A stretch of 64,000 nucleotides of DNA from Bacteroidales bacterium (GTDB taxonomy: Bacteria; Bacteroidota; Bacteroidia; Bacteroidales; Tenuifilaceae), in the NCBI GenBank assembly GCA_003818205.1, contig RPRQ01000014.1, forward strand, positions 19,908 through 83,907, in the 5' to 3' direction. The stretch's first letter is position 1; every line of letters starts with the position of its first letter. The notes below the pieces were generated by a model. It saw only the letters and a list, made by a program, of their open reading frames with translations, ran no database searches and was not told the DNA's origin. The position numbers and the translations under genes were made by a program. This document shows, piece by piece, positions 17,994 to 27,686 of the stretch.

Positions 17994-19031
17994 CTACAGT
18001 TTTGCTAAAAACTCAATAGTGTCGATTCCATCGGCGAACTCATCTATGCTAGGATTTTGGCATGTTCCAAATGGAATAGCATTTGGAATAGTGCTACCAT
18101 CGCCAACAACGCATTGCAATTCGCCCTGATGGTTTTGAATAAATGTAAGTGCTGTTTGGATATTGTCATACTCCTTATAGTGAACAACTCCAACTGTTGA
18201 GCCGATTGAATCGTTCTGCTTCAGGAGCATAAAATCAGTATCAATATGATCGATAAGGTTCATGAGGTTCATGGTCTTCTGAAACTCGTAGTTATTCATG
18301 TACTTATTATGGGTATCGAGGTTCTGCCATGTTTTAAAGGCTTTTAGTAATTCTTTGAAGCTGTATCCGATAGGAACTAAAAGCATTGAAATACTGCGGC
18401 AACCTAATCCGAAGTACAAGAAAATATCATCGCTAAGCAAGGTCAGCTCCTCTTCGGTCTCGTTACCGCTTAGAACCGCAATGCTATTGCGATGCTTTCG
18501 AATAATGGTTGGATAGTTTTTAAAATAGTAATCGAAGTAGCGCGATGAGTTATCGCTACCTGTTGCTATTACTGCATCGAAGCCATGGAGGGTTACTTCT
18601 GACAGTTCGATAAGGTTTTTAAAACCGGGTTCAATTTCGATTAGGAGTTCGATAGTTGCTGATATCAGATGACCATCCTTTGAAGATACTTTACCCAAGA
18701 AGCGATGCCCTGTAAGCAGAATGCAAATTAAATCGTGAAGCCCTGCAAATGGGATGTTTCCTGCCATAATAACCACTACCTTCTTTGAAGCGCTTGGTTC
18801 AAAATAATTTTTTGGATACTTAGAGGTGAATGAATTTAACATTTCACGGGTTAGCCAGTGGTTGGCGATGGAATCGATGGCATAATAGACATTTTCGGAT
18901 GTAAACCAAGGATTATGAATACTCGCATCCTTAATGGTTAATTCAAATTTTGAGCCACAATCCTGCTTTGAATCGTAAAGCATTCTTTGGCCTAACTGAA
19001 CAAATGCGTCAATGCGAGAATTTAGATTCAT
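17994..19031 (-). CDS. LuxC-type acyl-CoA reductase
   Basis: 345 residues from ATG 19031; a TTG at 19052 is the alternative. The aldehyde-dehydrogenase-like fold is seen in KVVVIMAGNIPFAGLHDLICILLTGH (nucleotide-binding region), LGKVSSKDG, and FLYFGLGCRSIS with the catalytic Cys. The family reduces acyl-CoA to aldehyde; LuxC does so for bioluminescence, but no lux genes are here. In Bacteroidota it often stands alone as 'acyl-CoA reductase'. Physiological substrate unknown. Confidence 0.8.
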   Translation of the reverse strand: MNLNSRIDAFVQLGQRMLYDSKQDCGSKFELTIKDASIHNPWFTSENVYYAIDSIANHWLTREMLNSFTSKYPKNYFEPSASKKVVVIMAGNIPFAGLHDLICILLTGHRFLGKVSSKDGHLISATIELLIEIEPGFKNLIELSEVTLHGFDAVIATGSDNSSRYFDYYFKNYPTIIRKHRNSIAVLSGNETEEELTLLSDDIFLYFGLGCRSISMLLVPIGYSFKELLKAFKTWQNLDTHNKYMNNYEFQKTMNLMNLIDHIDTDFMLLKQNDSIGSTVGVVHYKEYDNIQTALTFIQNHQGELQCVVGDGSTIPNAIPFGTCQNPSIDEFADGIDTIEFLAKL

Positions 19032-19187
19032 CAATGGGAATGTTTGAGACAAAATAATATGGAAAAGTAATTATTTTTTTGGAAATACATAAAGTCTTTT
19101 ATACAATTGAACCGAAAGATATGCAACAATTACATGCTACGATAAACTATTTATTATTTTTTAGCTTAATGGTTGGTAAAGTTCTAC

Positions 19188-19195
19188 TAACTTTG
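19188..19195 (+). promoter_or_regulatory. -7 element of the MacB-like permease gene
   Basis: TAACTTTG matches TAnnTTTG and lies 30 bases before ATG 19225. Confidence 0.5.
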
Positions 19196-19224
19196 AATCG
19201 TTAAAAGATAAAATATAAAATTAT

Positions 19225-20472
19225 ATGAAATACGGTGCGCTTATAAAAGAGAATTTAAAAATCTCATTCAATGCCATTAGAACAAATACCCTGCGTTCAA
19301 TCCTAACAATCTTTATTATTGCATTGGGGATAATGGCTTTGGTTGGAATTCTTACTGCTATCGATTCAATAAAAGGAAGCATAAGCAGTGAGTTTTCGAG
19401 TATGGGGGCAAATACGTTCAGCATCGCAAGTAGAGGGATGCGGGTAAATGTTGCTGGGAAAAGATATAGAACGAAAAACCATCCATACGTCAACATGAGG
19501 CAGGCGAAGGAGTTCAAGGAGCGTTTTCAGTTCCCTGCAACGGTATCAATATCGGTTTATGCTTCAGGAACTAGCACGATTAAGCAAAAATCGAAGAAAA
19601 CAAACCCCAATATATCTGTTTATGGCATAGATGAGAATTATGTTGCCACCGGTGGCCTTGAGATAAACGCTGGCCGAAATTTTTCAGCACACGAATTAGA
19701 GGCAGGTAGGGCGGTAGCCATTATAGGTAATGGAATTGCCACTAAAATATTTGAAAAGAACGAGGATCCATTGGACAAATTCATAAGTGTTGGCGGAGGC
19801 AAGTATAGGGTTATCGGTGTGCTTAAATCGAAGGGGGGTGGATTTGGTGGTGGTCCCGATCTTTCGGTCTATTTACCCTATGGCAATGTTGCAACCTACT
19901 TTTCGAGACCGAACATGGACTATACCGTTAGCATAAAACCTGATGATCCTAAACTTCTTGAGTATGCCGTAAGCGAGGCCGAGGGTACGTTTAGGATTGT
20001 TAGAGGCTTAAAGGCTACCGATGAATCGGATTTTAATATAGAGAAGAGCGATAGCTTGGCTAAAATATTACTCGAAAATTTAGAGAATGTTACCTGGGTG
20101 GCTACTATTATTGGTATAATCACGCTGCTCGGTGCGGCCATTGGGCTTATGAATATTATGCTTGTTGCAGTGGCTGAGCGTACCAGAGAGATTGGAACTC
20201 GTAAAGCAATAGGGGCAACCTCAGCAACCATTAAACAACAATTTCTCTTTGAAGCCATTATGATTTGTCAACTGGGTGGTATTTTAGGTGTTGTGCTTGG
20301 TATCCTAATTGGCAATATCATGTCGATGCTAACCGAGAGTCCGTTTATTGTACCATGGAATTGGATGTTCATTGGTCTTACGCTATGCTTTGGGGTTGGA
20401 CTTGCATCGGGCTATTTGCCTGCTGTAAAAGCTTCGCGGTTAGATCCTATTGAGGCGTTGCGGTATGAGTAA
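19225..20472 (+). CDS. ABC transporter permease, MacB/FtsX family
   Basis: 415 residues. One N-terminal membrane helix (ILTIFIIALGIMALVGILTA), a large periplasmic MacB-type domain (about residues 50-275), and three C-terminal helices with the FtsX core (WVATIIGIITLLGAAIGLMNIMLVAVAERTREIGTRKAIGA), ending in KASRLDPIEALRYE, the usual family terminus. It would export a lipoprotein, peptide or toxic compound together with an ATPase that is not encoded nearby. It converges on the lipoprotein gene at 20561, with a perfect hairpin between them. Confidence 0.9.
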   Translation: MKYGALIKENLKISFNAIRTNTLRSILTIFIIALGIMALVGILTAIDSIKGSISSEFSSMGANTFSIASRGMRVNVAGKRYRTKNHPYVNMRQAKEFKERFQFPATVSISVYASGTSTIKQKSKKTNPNISVYGIDENYVATGGLEINAGRNFSAHELEAGRAVAIIGNGIATKIFEKNEDPLDKFISVGGGKYRVIGVLKSKGGGFGGGPDLSVYLPYGNVATYFSRPNMDYTVSIKPDDPKLLEYAVSEAEGTFRIVRGLKATDESDFNIEKSDSLAKILLENLENVTWVATIIGIITLLGAAIGLMNIMLVAVAERTREIGTRKAIGATSATIKQQFLFEAIMICQLGGILGVVLGILIGNIMSMLTESPFIVPWNWMFIGLTLCFGVGLASGYLPAVKASRLDPIEALRYE

Positions 20473-20497
20473 AAGATAATATAAGGAGTTTGTAAAT

Positions 20498-20536
20498 CGA
20501 GAGGGGATTTCTCTTATTATGAGAAATCCCCTCTCG
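20498..20536. terminator. Perfect 16-bp hairpin between convergent genes
   Basis: The 16 bases from 20498 pair exactly with 20521-20536 around a 7-base loop. The position between two gene ends suits a two-way terminator, but neither side has a T run, so termination would not be of the classical kind. Confidence 0.6.
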
Positions 20537-20560
20537 TAGTAATGAGTTTACACTAAATAT

Positions 20561-21661
20561 TTAATTCATTTTAGCCCCTGCACCATAGGCGTTGAAAAGC
20601 CCTTCGTTATCAAAAATAAAGTACATCATAATATCACCTTCCAGAACAAAGTATGCTTTGCCCTGATAGGTTGGAAAGTCAGGATCAAAATGATCGGCAT
20701 ATAATACATTTGGTAAATGAGGGCATTGGGTGATGTTCTCGAAATACTCGTTGTCGGATAGTACTCCATCAATTTCGAGAGCACATGTACCTGTGCCATC
20801 ACTCTTTATTAATGCATTCCCTCCAAGTTTCTTACCATCCTCCACAACACCAACAAACTTATAGGTACCCGTTAGCTGAGCAATGGGAATGGTAGTGCTA
20901 GGGATTTTAAGCCCAAGGATATATCCATTACCTGTACCCATATCGAGTAGGAATGTCGCTGAACTTCCAGATGTGTAAGAGAATCCGGTGTATTGAGTTC
21001 CTTGTATCCCAACATTAAGTTTAGCTTTATCGTCACCATTTACGCTCCATGATCCTTGTAAATCGCCAGAGGATAGAGGAAGAGATGTGTTGAATTCTTC
21101 AGGAGCTAGAGGTGTTAAGCCTGACAAACCAGGATCACCGCCAGTCGCATAGGGTTTAATATAAAGAGTCCCATTTGCTAATACTGATACAATACCCCAC
21201 TCTTTGTTTCGAACATTACCATTTATGGCGCTATTGCAGAAATGAATGTATATATAGTTTCCAGCAATTTGAGATTCTTTTCCAACGTTATTAATTGATG
21301 ATGATACCCCGAAAGATATTTTGTTTTCTGCGTGCCCTGATGGAAAATTCGCAGCAAGAGCTTGATTGTCCAATTCAACAGCATAAAAATAGTGCCCTCC
21401 TGTGGATACTTTGTATATGCCATCTAGTTCACCATCCATTATAGTGTATGAACCACTCTCTGAGGCTCCTGTTGTTTCGTTATCAACGCTATACGTTTTA
21501 TCGGTTTTGTTAATTTCAAAGGTTACAAGGTCTCCTCGGGAGGCTGAACCCACATAAACACCTCTATCGGAACTATCGTCCTTTGAGCAGCTGCTAATTA
21601 CAAAAATAGAGATACCCATCAATGCGAATGGATATGCCCAGAATTTAATTGTTTTTCTCAT
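20561..21661 (-). CDS. Secreted lipoprotein of unknown function
   Basis: 366 residues from ATG 21661 (an upstream TTG at 21685 is in frame). The signal peptide ends in a lipobox, FVISSCSKDD, giving a lipoprotein with an acidic SKDDSSD stretch after the cysteine, which in Bacteroidota can direct export to the cell surface. The rest is beta-rich with repeated GTG, GSY and YKF motifs: SGSYTIMDGELDG near 80, LQGSWSVNGDDK near 210 and LTGTYKFVGVVEDGK near 265 look like repeats of one beta-sheet unit. No enzyme motif. Downstream neighbour is the convergent permease; upstream lies an insertion sequence. Confidence 0.75.
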   Translation of the reverse strand: MRKTIKFWAYPFALMGISIFVISSCSKDDSSDRGVYVGSASRGDLVTFEINKTDKTYSVDNETTGASESGSYTIMDGELDGIYKVSTGGHYFYAVELDNQALAANFPSGHAENKISFGVSSSINNVGKESQIAGNYIYIHFCNSAINGNVRNKEWGIVSVLANGTLYIKPYATGGDPGLSGLTPLAPEEFNTSLPLSSGDLQGSWSVNGDDKAKLNVGIQGTQYTGFSYTSGSSATFLLDMGTGNGYILGLKIPSTTIPIAQLTGTYKFVGVVEDGKKLGGNALIKSDGTGTCALEIDGVLSDNEYFENITQCPHLPNVLYADHFDPDFPTYQGKAYFVLEGDIMMYFIFDNEGLFNAYGAGAKMN

Positions 21662-21939
21662 AGTTAGTTTTTTAATTTTTTGCAATGGCTATATTGACCG
21701 TGCTTTTAGTAATGTTCTGAAAAATTGAACTAATATATTTAATATCAATCATATCGATTCGCTTTTTTAGCTGTATGTTGACGAAAGTTATTTTTTTGCT
21801 GATAGGTTTAGTTTTTTGATGCGTAAACTAAAAATCAATTTGGTTTACATAATATCTTCTCCTAGAAAAGAGTGTTTTGAAAAAAGAAAAACCCCAGTTT
21901 TTGAAGTGACCCCAAAAAGTTGGACGGTTAATAATTCTG

Positions 21940-22806
21940 TTATAGAGAAAGAGTTCGGTATTCAACTGGACTCTTTCCTTTTAATTGAGCCTTTATTCTT
22001 TTGTTGTTGTAGTAGTCTATGTACTCTTCCAGCTCTTGATGGAAGTGTTGGACTGAATTGAATTTCTGCAAATATAGCAACTCTGACTTCAGTATGCCAA
22101 AGAAACTTTCCATCGCGGCATTATCCAAGCAGGTCCCTTTTCTTGACATGCTTTGGTGCACACCTTGTTCTTTCAGCCTTTGCTGATAGTTGCGATGCTG
22201 ATACTGCCAACCCTGATCTGAATGTAGGATGAGGTCAGCACCCTTCGGTAGCCTTTTAAGAGCTGCATCAACCGTATTCAGGACTAAATCAAGTGTTGGC
22301 CGATAGGTTATGCTGTAGCTAACTATTTCCCCGTTATACAAATCGATAATGGGAGATAGGTAGCACCTCGTTCCGGATAGGGAAAACTCGGTAACATCGG
22401 TTGCCCATTTCTGACAGGGTCTTTCTGCCTTAAAATTCCTCTCAAGGATATTGGGGGCAATTGCTCCTACCTGACCCCTGTATGAGCGGTACCTCTTCAT
22501 TCTGACCTGACATTTTAGCCCAAGCACGTTCATCAGCTTTGATACCGTTTTGTGATTCAGGAGCATGCCCCTGTTGCGCAGCTCAAGAGCAATACGCCGA
22601 TAGCCATACCTACCCTTGTTCTCGCTGAATATTTCTGCTATTACCTGCTTTTCAACCCCGTACTTGTCATTGCCGTTCAAGCGCTTTTGGTGGTAGTAGA
22701 AAGTGCTTCTGGCCATCCCCGACACACCCAACAGTAGCGAGAGTGCGTATTTTGGCCTTAACTCTTGGATGACCTGGGTTCGCTGGATTTGCGGTGAACT
22801 CCTTTT
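21940..22806 (-). CDS. IS3-family transposase OrfB (DDE integrase), made by frameshift
   Basis: The frame is open from the A8 slippery run (minus strand, plus coordinates 22803-22810) to 21940; the in-frame TTG at 22731 is not needed. It begins RSSPQIQRTQVIQELRPKY, followed by GVSGMARSTFYYHQKR, an HTH_21 region, then the rve catalytic core with Asp in WATDVTEFS, Asp in LILHSDQGWQY and Glu in DNAAMESFFGILKSE. All three catalytic residues are present, so the enzyme looks functional. Expected product is an OrfAB fusion through a -1 shift. Confidence 0.9.
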   Translation of the reverse strand, partial: KRSSPQIQRTQVIQELRPKYALSLLLGVSGMARSTFYYHQKRLNGNDKYGVEKQVIAEIFSENKGRYGYRRIALELRNRGMLLNHKTVSKLMNVLGLKCQVRMKRYRSYRGQVGAIAPNILERNFKAERPCQKWATDVTEFSLSGTRCYLSPIIDLYNGEIVSYSITYRPTLDLVLNTVDAALKRLPKGADLILHSDQGWQYQHRNYQQRLKEQGVHQSMSRKGTCLDNAAMESFFGILKSELLYLQKFNSVQHFHQELEEYIDYYNNKRIKAQLKGKSPVEYRTLSL

Positions 22807-23300
22807 TTTTGAGTTAAGGCCTGTACCTTTTTTAGGTAATCGTTTTCTGCGCGCAGCCGCTCATTCTCATGGAGCAGCTCTTCTATGCTCTTCGGTTCAT
22901 TGCTCCTTTTGCTCTTGCTTTTTTGCATTTTAGGTGGCCTCCCTCGTTTCATTGCTTTCAAAAAAGCTGATGCCCCATGCTGCTCATACCTTCTCTTCCA
23001 TGCATGGAGTACAGATGGTGATATGCGATGAAGCAACGACATTTCATGCAAAGATAGCCCATGCTCCTCCATTTCTTTCATGGCAGAAAGCTTAAATTCT
23101 CCTGAAAAATCGCTGCTGGCCTTGAACGACAACCCCTTCCTCCCGTATCGCGTATAGCAGTCCACCCATAGGGATACTAGGCGATGACTCGTCTTTAGCG
23201 CTCTAGCTGCAGAGCGATAGGATTCTGAACCTTTCACGATGGAAAGAACAACCTGTTCCTTCTTATCGATACTGAACTTGTTTCTTTTTTCTTTTGACAT
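22758..23300 (-). CDS. IS3-family OrfA, helix-turn-helix protein
   Basis: 180 residues from ATG 23300. Two HTH regions bind the ends of the element: KKEQVVLSIVKGSESYRSAARAL and KEMEEHGLSLHEMSLLHRIS. A leucine-zipper-like segment (SIEELLHENERLRAENDYLKKVQ) near 140-165 mediates dimerisation. Near its end lies the A8 run in TQKKG where ribosomes can slip to the OrfB frame; unshifted translation continues 14 more codons. Confidence 0.9.
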   Translation of the reverse strand: MSKEKRNKFSIDKKEQVVLSIVKGSESYRSAARALKTSHRLVSLWVDCYTRYGRKGLSFKASSDFSGEFKLSAMKEMEEHGLSLHEMSLLHRISPSVLHAWKRRYEQHGASAFLKAMKRGRPPKMQKSKSKRSNEPKSIEELLHENERLRAENDYLKKVQALTQKKGVHRKSSEPRSSKS

Positions 23301-23362
23301 AAAAAACACCCCAAATGTTGTGTCCAACTTTTGGGGTGCAGTTCATTTCTGAGGTTTTCATA

Positions 23363-24391
<1,029 letters not shown>

Positions 24392-24414
24392 TTATTATGG
24401 TAATTTATTCTCTT

Positions 24415-24422
24415 CAAAGGTA
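24415..24422 (-). promoter_or_regulatory. -7 element of gapA
   Basis: Minus strand reads TACCTTTG, an exact -7 match, 48 bases before ATG 24367. Confidence 0.5.
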
Positions 24423-24544
24423 GTTAAAAAGGGTTTGATTTGAGCAGATAAGTCATGATTTGAGCTGTTTTTATTGTAATTAATTAAAGGGTTGATGGGT
24501 AATAAGTATAGGCTGTTGTAATACCCCTTTTGATATAAGTCATT

Positions 24545-24748
24545 CTACTTCTCATCAAAATCCTTAAGGATTTTATGCACCTCCTCTTCGGTATTTTTAA
24601 GCTTCATTTTGCAGAAGGATAATAGCTCTGCAACACGTTTAACATTTACAGAAAGATCATCGATATTGAGTTCCTGATTTTCAATTTTATGGATGATGGT
24701 TTCTATCTCATCAATGGCGTTGTTGTAGGTCAATTGTTTTTTCGACAT
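24545..24748 (-). CDS. xseB: Exodeoxyribonuclease VII small subunit
   Basis: 67 residues, the usual size for XseB. The helical hairpin pattern YNNAIDEIETIIHKIENQELNIDDLS followed by KRVAELLSFCKMKLKNTEEEV is diagnostic. It forms exonuclease VII with XseA. The gene starts 5 bases after the stop of a histidine kinase gene, while xseA lies 5.2 kb upstream on the same strand with two kinase genes in between. Confidence 0.93.
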   Translation of the reverse strand: MSKKQLTYNNAIDEIETIIHKIENQELNIDDLSVNVKRVAELLSFCKMKLKNTEEEVHKILKDFDEK

Positions 24749-24753
24749 TCTAA

Positions 24754-27636
24754 TTACGATTTTAATTTTTGATTGGGCAATGTAATAATAAATGTTGTAC
24801 CAAAATTAGGTTCGCTTTCAACGGCAATGCTTCCTCTGTTCTTTTCTATAAACTCCTTGCAGATAATTAACCCAAGGCCTGTTCCCGATTCTTGGTTTGT
24901 TCCTTTTGTAGTAATATTACTATCAATCTTGAAAAGGTTTTTCACTCCCTCTTTGCTAATCCCAACACCTGTATCGGTGATGAAGATGTTAATTTTTTCA
25001 TTTTCGGTATTCGTCAAAATGGTAATGCTTCCACCTTTTCCTGTAAATTTTATGGAGTTTGAAAGCAAATTTCTGATTACAGTGGTAACCGTTTCCTTAT
25101 CGGCAAAAGCGATGTCGTTACTGTTTATGCCCGATTTTATGGATATACTTTTATCCTCGGCAGATAACGCAGCAACTTCAATGCACGAATCAACAATCTC
25201 TTTAATGCTTATGAAATCAGGGTTTAGACGAATTTTTCCGGTTTGGCTTCTCGACCAATTGAGCAGGTTGTCGATAAGCGTTAGCACCTTGTTTGACGAG
25301 GTATTTAAATGATTGCTTATCTCTTTGATTTCTGTAGCTGAGAGGGTATCGACTCTACTGCTTAATATATCAGTTAGCCCAACAAGTGCATTGAATGGAC
25401 TTTTAAGATCGTGCGCAATGATTGAGAATAGCTTATCCTTTGTTTGTACGTTAACCTTTAGCAATTCTTCGGAAACGGATAGCTTGTCGTTTATATCACG
25501 GATAATTGTAATTTTCTCTTTTAGTATATGATTGTGCCTTTTTTTCTGTCGATACCCCAAAAATGATAGCCCCCCAAGGCTAAGGATAAGTATCGATAAT
25601 GCAATGGCAAAGTATTTCTGCGCTCGTTGCTTTTTTAGCTCAAGCTCTTTGATTAGCGCTTCCTGCCTTAGCAGCAGAACCTCACCTTCCATCGTTTTTA
25701 TCTCTTCCTTCTTTTTGTCAAGTTCTAGGTCGAGCTGAGCCTCAAGGTTTTTTTCATTCCTTCTATAGCTGTCGAGGCTATCGCGAATTTTAATATGCTT
25801 GGTAAAGTATTCTAATGCGAGTTTGCTGTTGTTGGTTGATTTGAAGAGCTCATGCTTTGCTAGGTAGCCATAATGGACTAACACCATATTTACAATCTCT
25901 TTCCCGATGGAAATGGATTGATCGATATTCTTTTCGGCAATGTCGTATTTTCCTTGTTTAACCTGAATTTCGCCAATTTTCCTTAAGCATAGAGCTTTTC
26001 CATCGTAATTGGCCGATTCATCGTAGATTTTAATGGCATCTTCGAAGTATTTTATTGCAACCAGAAGATTTCCAACCTGACGCTCTAAATTACCTAATTC
26101 ATTATAGGTGTCGGCAATTGCTTTGCCATCGTTTAGTTTAAGCGATATTTTAAGGGCTACAATATAGCTGTCTCGCGCTCTATCGGCCTGGTCCATTTGG
26201 GATTGAACCTGTGCAATGCTGCGAAGTGTTCGAGCAATACTTGCTTCATCGCCTGTTTTTCTACGCATGGTTAGAGCCTCTTGAAATACCATGAGGGCGA
26301 TGTTGTGCTTTTTTTGGTCGATGTATAAATTTCCAAGATTAACAAGAACGTATGCAGCCTCTGAGGGGTCTTTCCCCTCAATAATCATATCTCGCGCTTG
26401 TTCAAGGTAGGCAATGGCATTCTTGGTTAATCCTAGTTTACGATAGGTTATCCCAATATTAGTCAGCGATTTTGCTATTTCTTGATTATTACCTATGTTT
26501 TGCCTTATCTTCAGCGACATAAGGTATCTCCTTAGCGCTTCGGCGATATTCCCCTTCTGATTGAATAGGTTACCTATTTCGTTAAGGGTGGATGCAATGG
26601 CTGATCGGTCTTGTAGCTGTTCTCTGATTTTCAACGCCTCATCTAGGGTCTGATAGGCATCGTCAAACTGCGATTTTTGGCTATAGACCCTCGCTAAGTT
26701 TTCAAGAGTATTCGCCGTTGAGTTGAGCAAACTGTCATTTGTTCGGATTTCTAAACTTTGCTTATAGTAAAGAATGGCTTCGTTATAACGATTGAATCGG
26801 TAATGCAAACTACCTAGGAGGTTTAATATTTCTGATGTTTCTATTTTGCTATTCGTTATGTCTGTTAGTTTCAGCGCTTGATTGAGTTGGCTTAACGCTT
26901 TATCGAAGTTGCTTAGGTCGCGGTAAACCAATCCGAGATTTTTTAACGAGGCAATTATACCAACAGTATCCTTTATCGATTCTCTAATTATGTAGGATTT
27001 GTAATAGTTTTCAAGAGCTTCCTGATAATGGCTATAGTACCAATAGGTGCTACCGATGCTATTCCACGATTCGGCGATTAATAGTTTATTGTTTGATTTT
27101 GTTGCCCTTTCGAGGGCTTTCCTTTTTGCGGTTAAGGATCGTTCAAAGTTACCTGATGATTTGAAGAAGTCACCCATTAGCAATTCTAGCTTAATCTCCT
27201 CATCAATTAATTTTGATTTCCGGGCTAAACCGCTTGCCTTTGATACCTCTGATAAAAAAAGATTGTTGTCACCCTGTTCTCGGCTTAGTTTGCCGTATAG
27301 GATTAAACAACGAATTTGTAGTTCGAGCAGATTATGTTGATTTGATCGTAACGTTGCCGAGTCCAGGTAGGCCTTTGCATCGTCGAATTGCTTAAAGTTT
27401 ATGCCCGATTCAGCTATTGCAAGGTAGGATTCAACGAGTAATGCCTGATTGTTGAGGGATTTTGATTTTGACACAGCCATTTTTGCTATTTGCTGCGCTT
27501 TGTTAGGATCTTCAGAAATATATGTTTTTGCTTGTTTAATAATGGTTTCAACTTCAACGGTACTATTATTCTGACCTCTTCCCAACAAGCTTATGGCAGC
27601 TAGTAATGCTAATATAATTGTTTTTTTAATTTTCAT
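24754..27636 (-). CDS. TPR-repeat sensor histidine kinase (downstream copy)
   Basis: 960 residues from ATG 27636, chosen because MKIKKTIILALLAAISLLG then forms a clean signal peptide; ATG 27666 is possible. Residues about 30-610 are a long array of TPR repeats, many with the YYKS..IR and LGLVYRDLSNFDKAL pattern, predicted periplasmic. One membrane helix (YFAIALSILILSLGGLSFLGY) is followed by a coiled coil, HisKA with the phosphorylated His in FSIIAHDLKSPFNALVG, and HATPase with NLLSNSIKF, TDTGVGIS and GTGLGLIICKEF. No receiver domain and no response regulator nearby. It lies between xseA and xseB. Confidence 0.9.
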   Translation of the reverse strand: MKIKKTIILALLAAISLLGRGQNNSTVEVETIIKQAKTYISEDPNKAQQIAKMAVSKSKSLNNQALLVESYLAIAESGINFKQFDDAKAYLDSATLRSNQHNLLELQIRCLILYGKLSREQGDNNLFLSEVSKASGLARKSKLIDEEIKLELLMGDFFKSSGNFERSLTAKRKALERATKSNNKLLIAESWNSIGSTYWYYSHYQEALENYYKSYIIRESIKDTVGIIASLKNLGLVYRDLSNFDKALSQLNQALKLTDITNSKIETSEILNLLGSLHYRFNRYNEAILYYKQSLEIRTNDSLLNSTANTLENLARVYSQKSQFDDAYQTLDEALKIREQLQDRSAIASTLNEIGNLFNQKGNIAEALRRYLMSLKIRQNIGNNQEIAKSLTNIGITYRKLGLTKNAIAYLEQARDMIIEGKDPSEAAYVLVNLGNLYIDQKKHNIALMVFQEALTMRRKTGDEASIARTLRSIAQVQSQMDQADRARDSYIVALKISLKLNDGKAIADTYNELGNLERQVGNLLVAIKYFEDAIKIYDESANYDGKALCLRKIGEIQVKQGKYDIAEKNIDQSISIGKEIVNMVLVHYGYLAKHELFKSTNNSKLALEYFTKHIKIRDSLDSYRRNEKNLEAQLDLELDKKKEEIKTMEGEVLLLRQEALIKELELKKQRAQKYFAIALSILILSLGGLSFLGYRQKKRHNHILKEKITIIRDINDKLSVSEELLKVNVQTKDKLFSIIAHDLKSPFNALVGLTDILSSRVDTLSATEIKEISNHLNTSSNKVLTLIDNLLNWSRSQTGKIRLNPDFISIKEIVDSCIEVAALSAEDKSISIKSGINSNDIAFADKETVTTVIRNLLSNSIKFTGKGGSITILTNTENEKINIFITDTGVGISKEGVKNLFKIDSNITTKGTNQESGTGLGLIICKEFIEKNRGSIAVESEPNFGTTFIITLPNQKLKS

Positions 27637-27686
27637 TATTTTAAAATTTAGCATTGTGGCTAGCATGTAATGACTTGTAATTAGGC

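Larger units (their letters stand above)
21907..23340 (-). mobile_element. IS3-family insertion sequence, apparently intact
   Basis: About 1.43 kb with two overlapping frames. The ends are TGACCCCAAAAAGTTGGAC (21907-21925) and, as reverse complement, TGCACCCCAAAAGTTGGAC (23322-23340); they are imperfect inverted repeats starting with the usual TG. No matching target duplication is visible (AAG left, GTT right). It lies between the lipoprotein gene and the 3' end of gapA, 22 bases past the gapA stop, so it broke no gene. Confidence 0.9.

Noticed and set aside
17994..19031. Part of a bioluminescence (lux) cluster
   Set aside because: No luxA, luxB, luxD or luxE homologue is nearby; single LuxC-type reductases are common in Bacteroidota.
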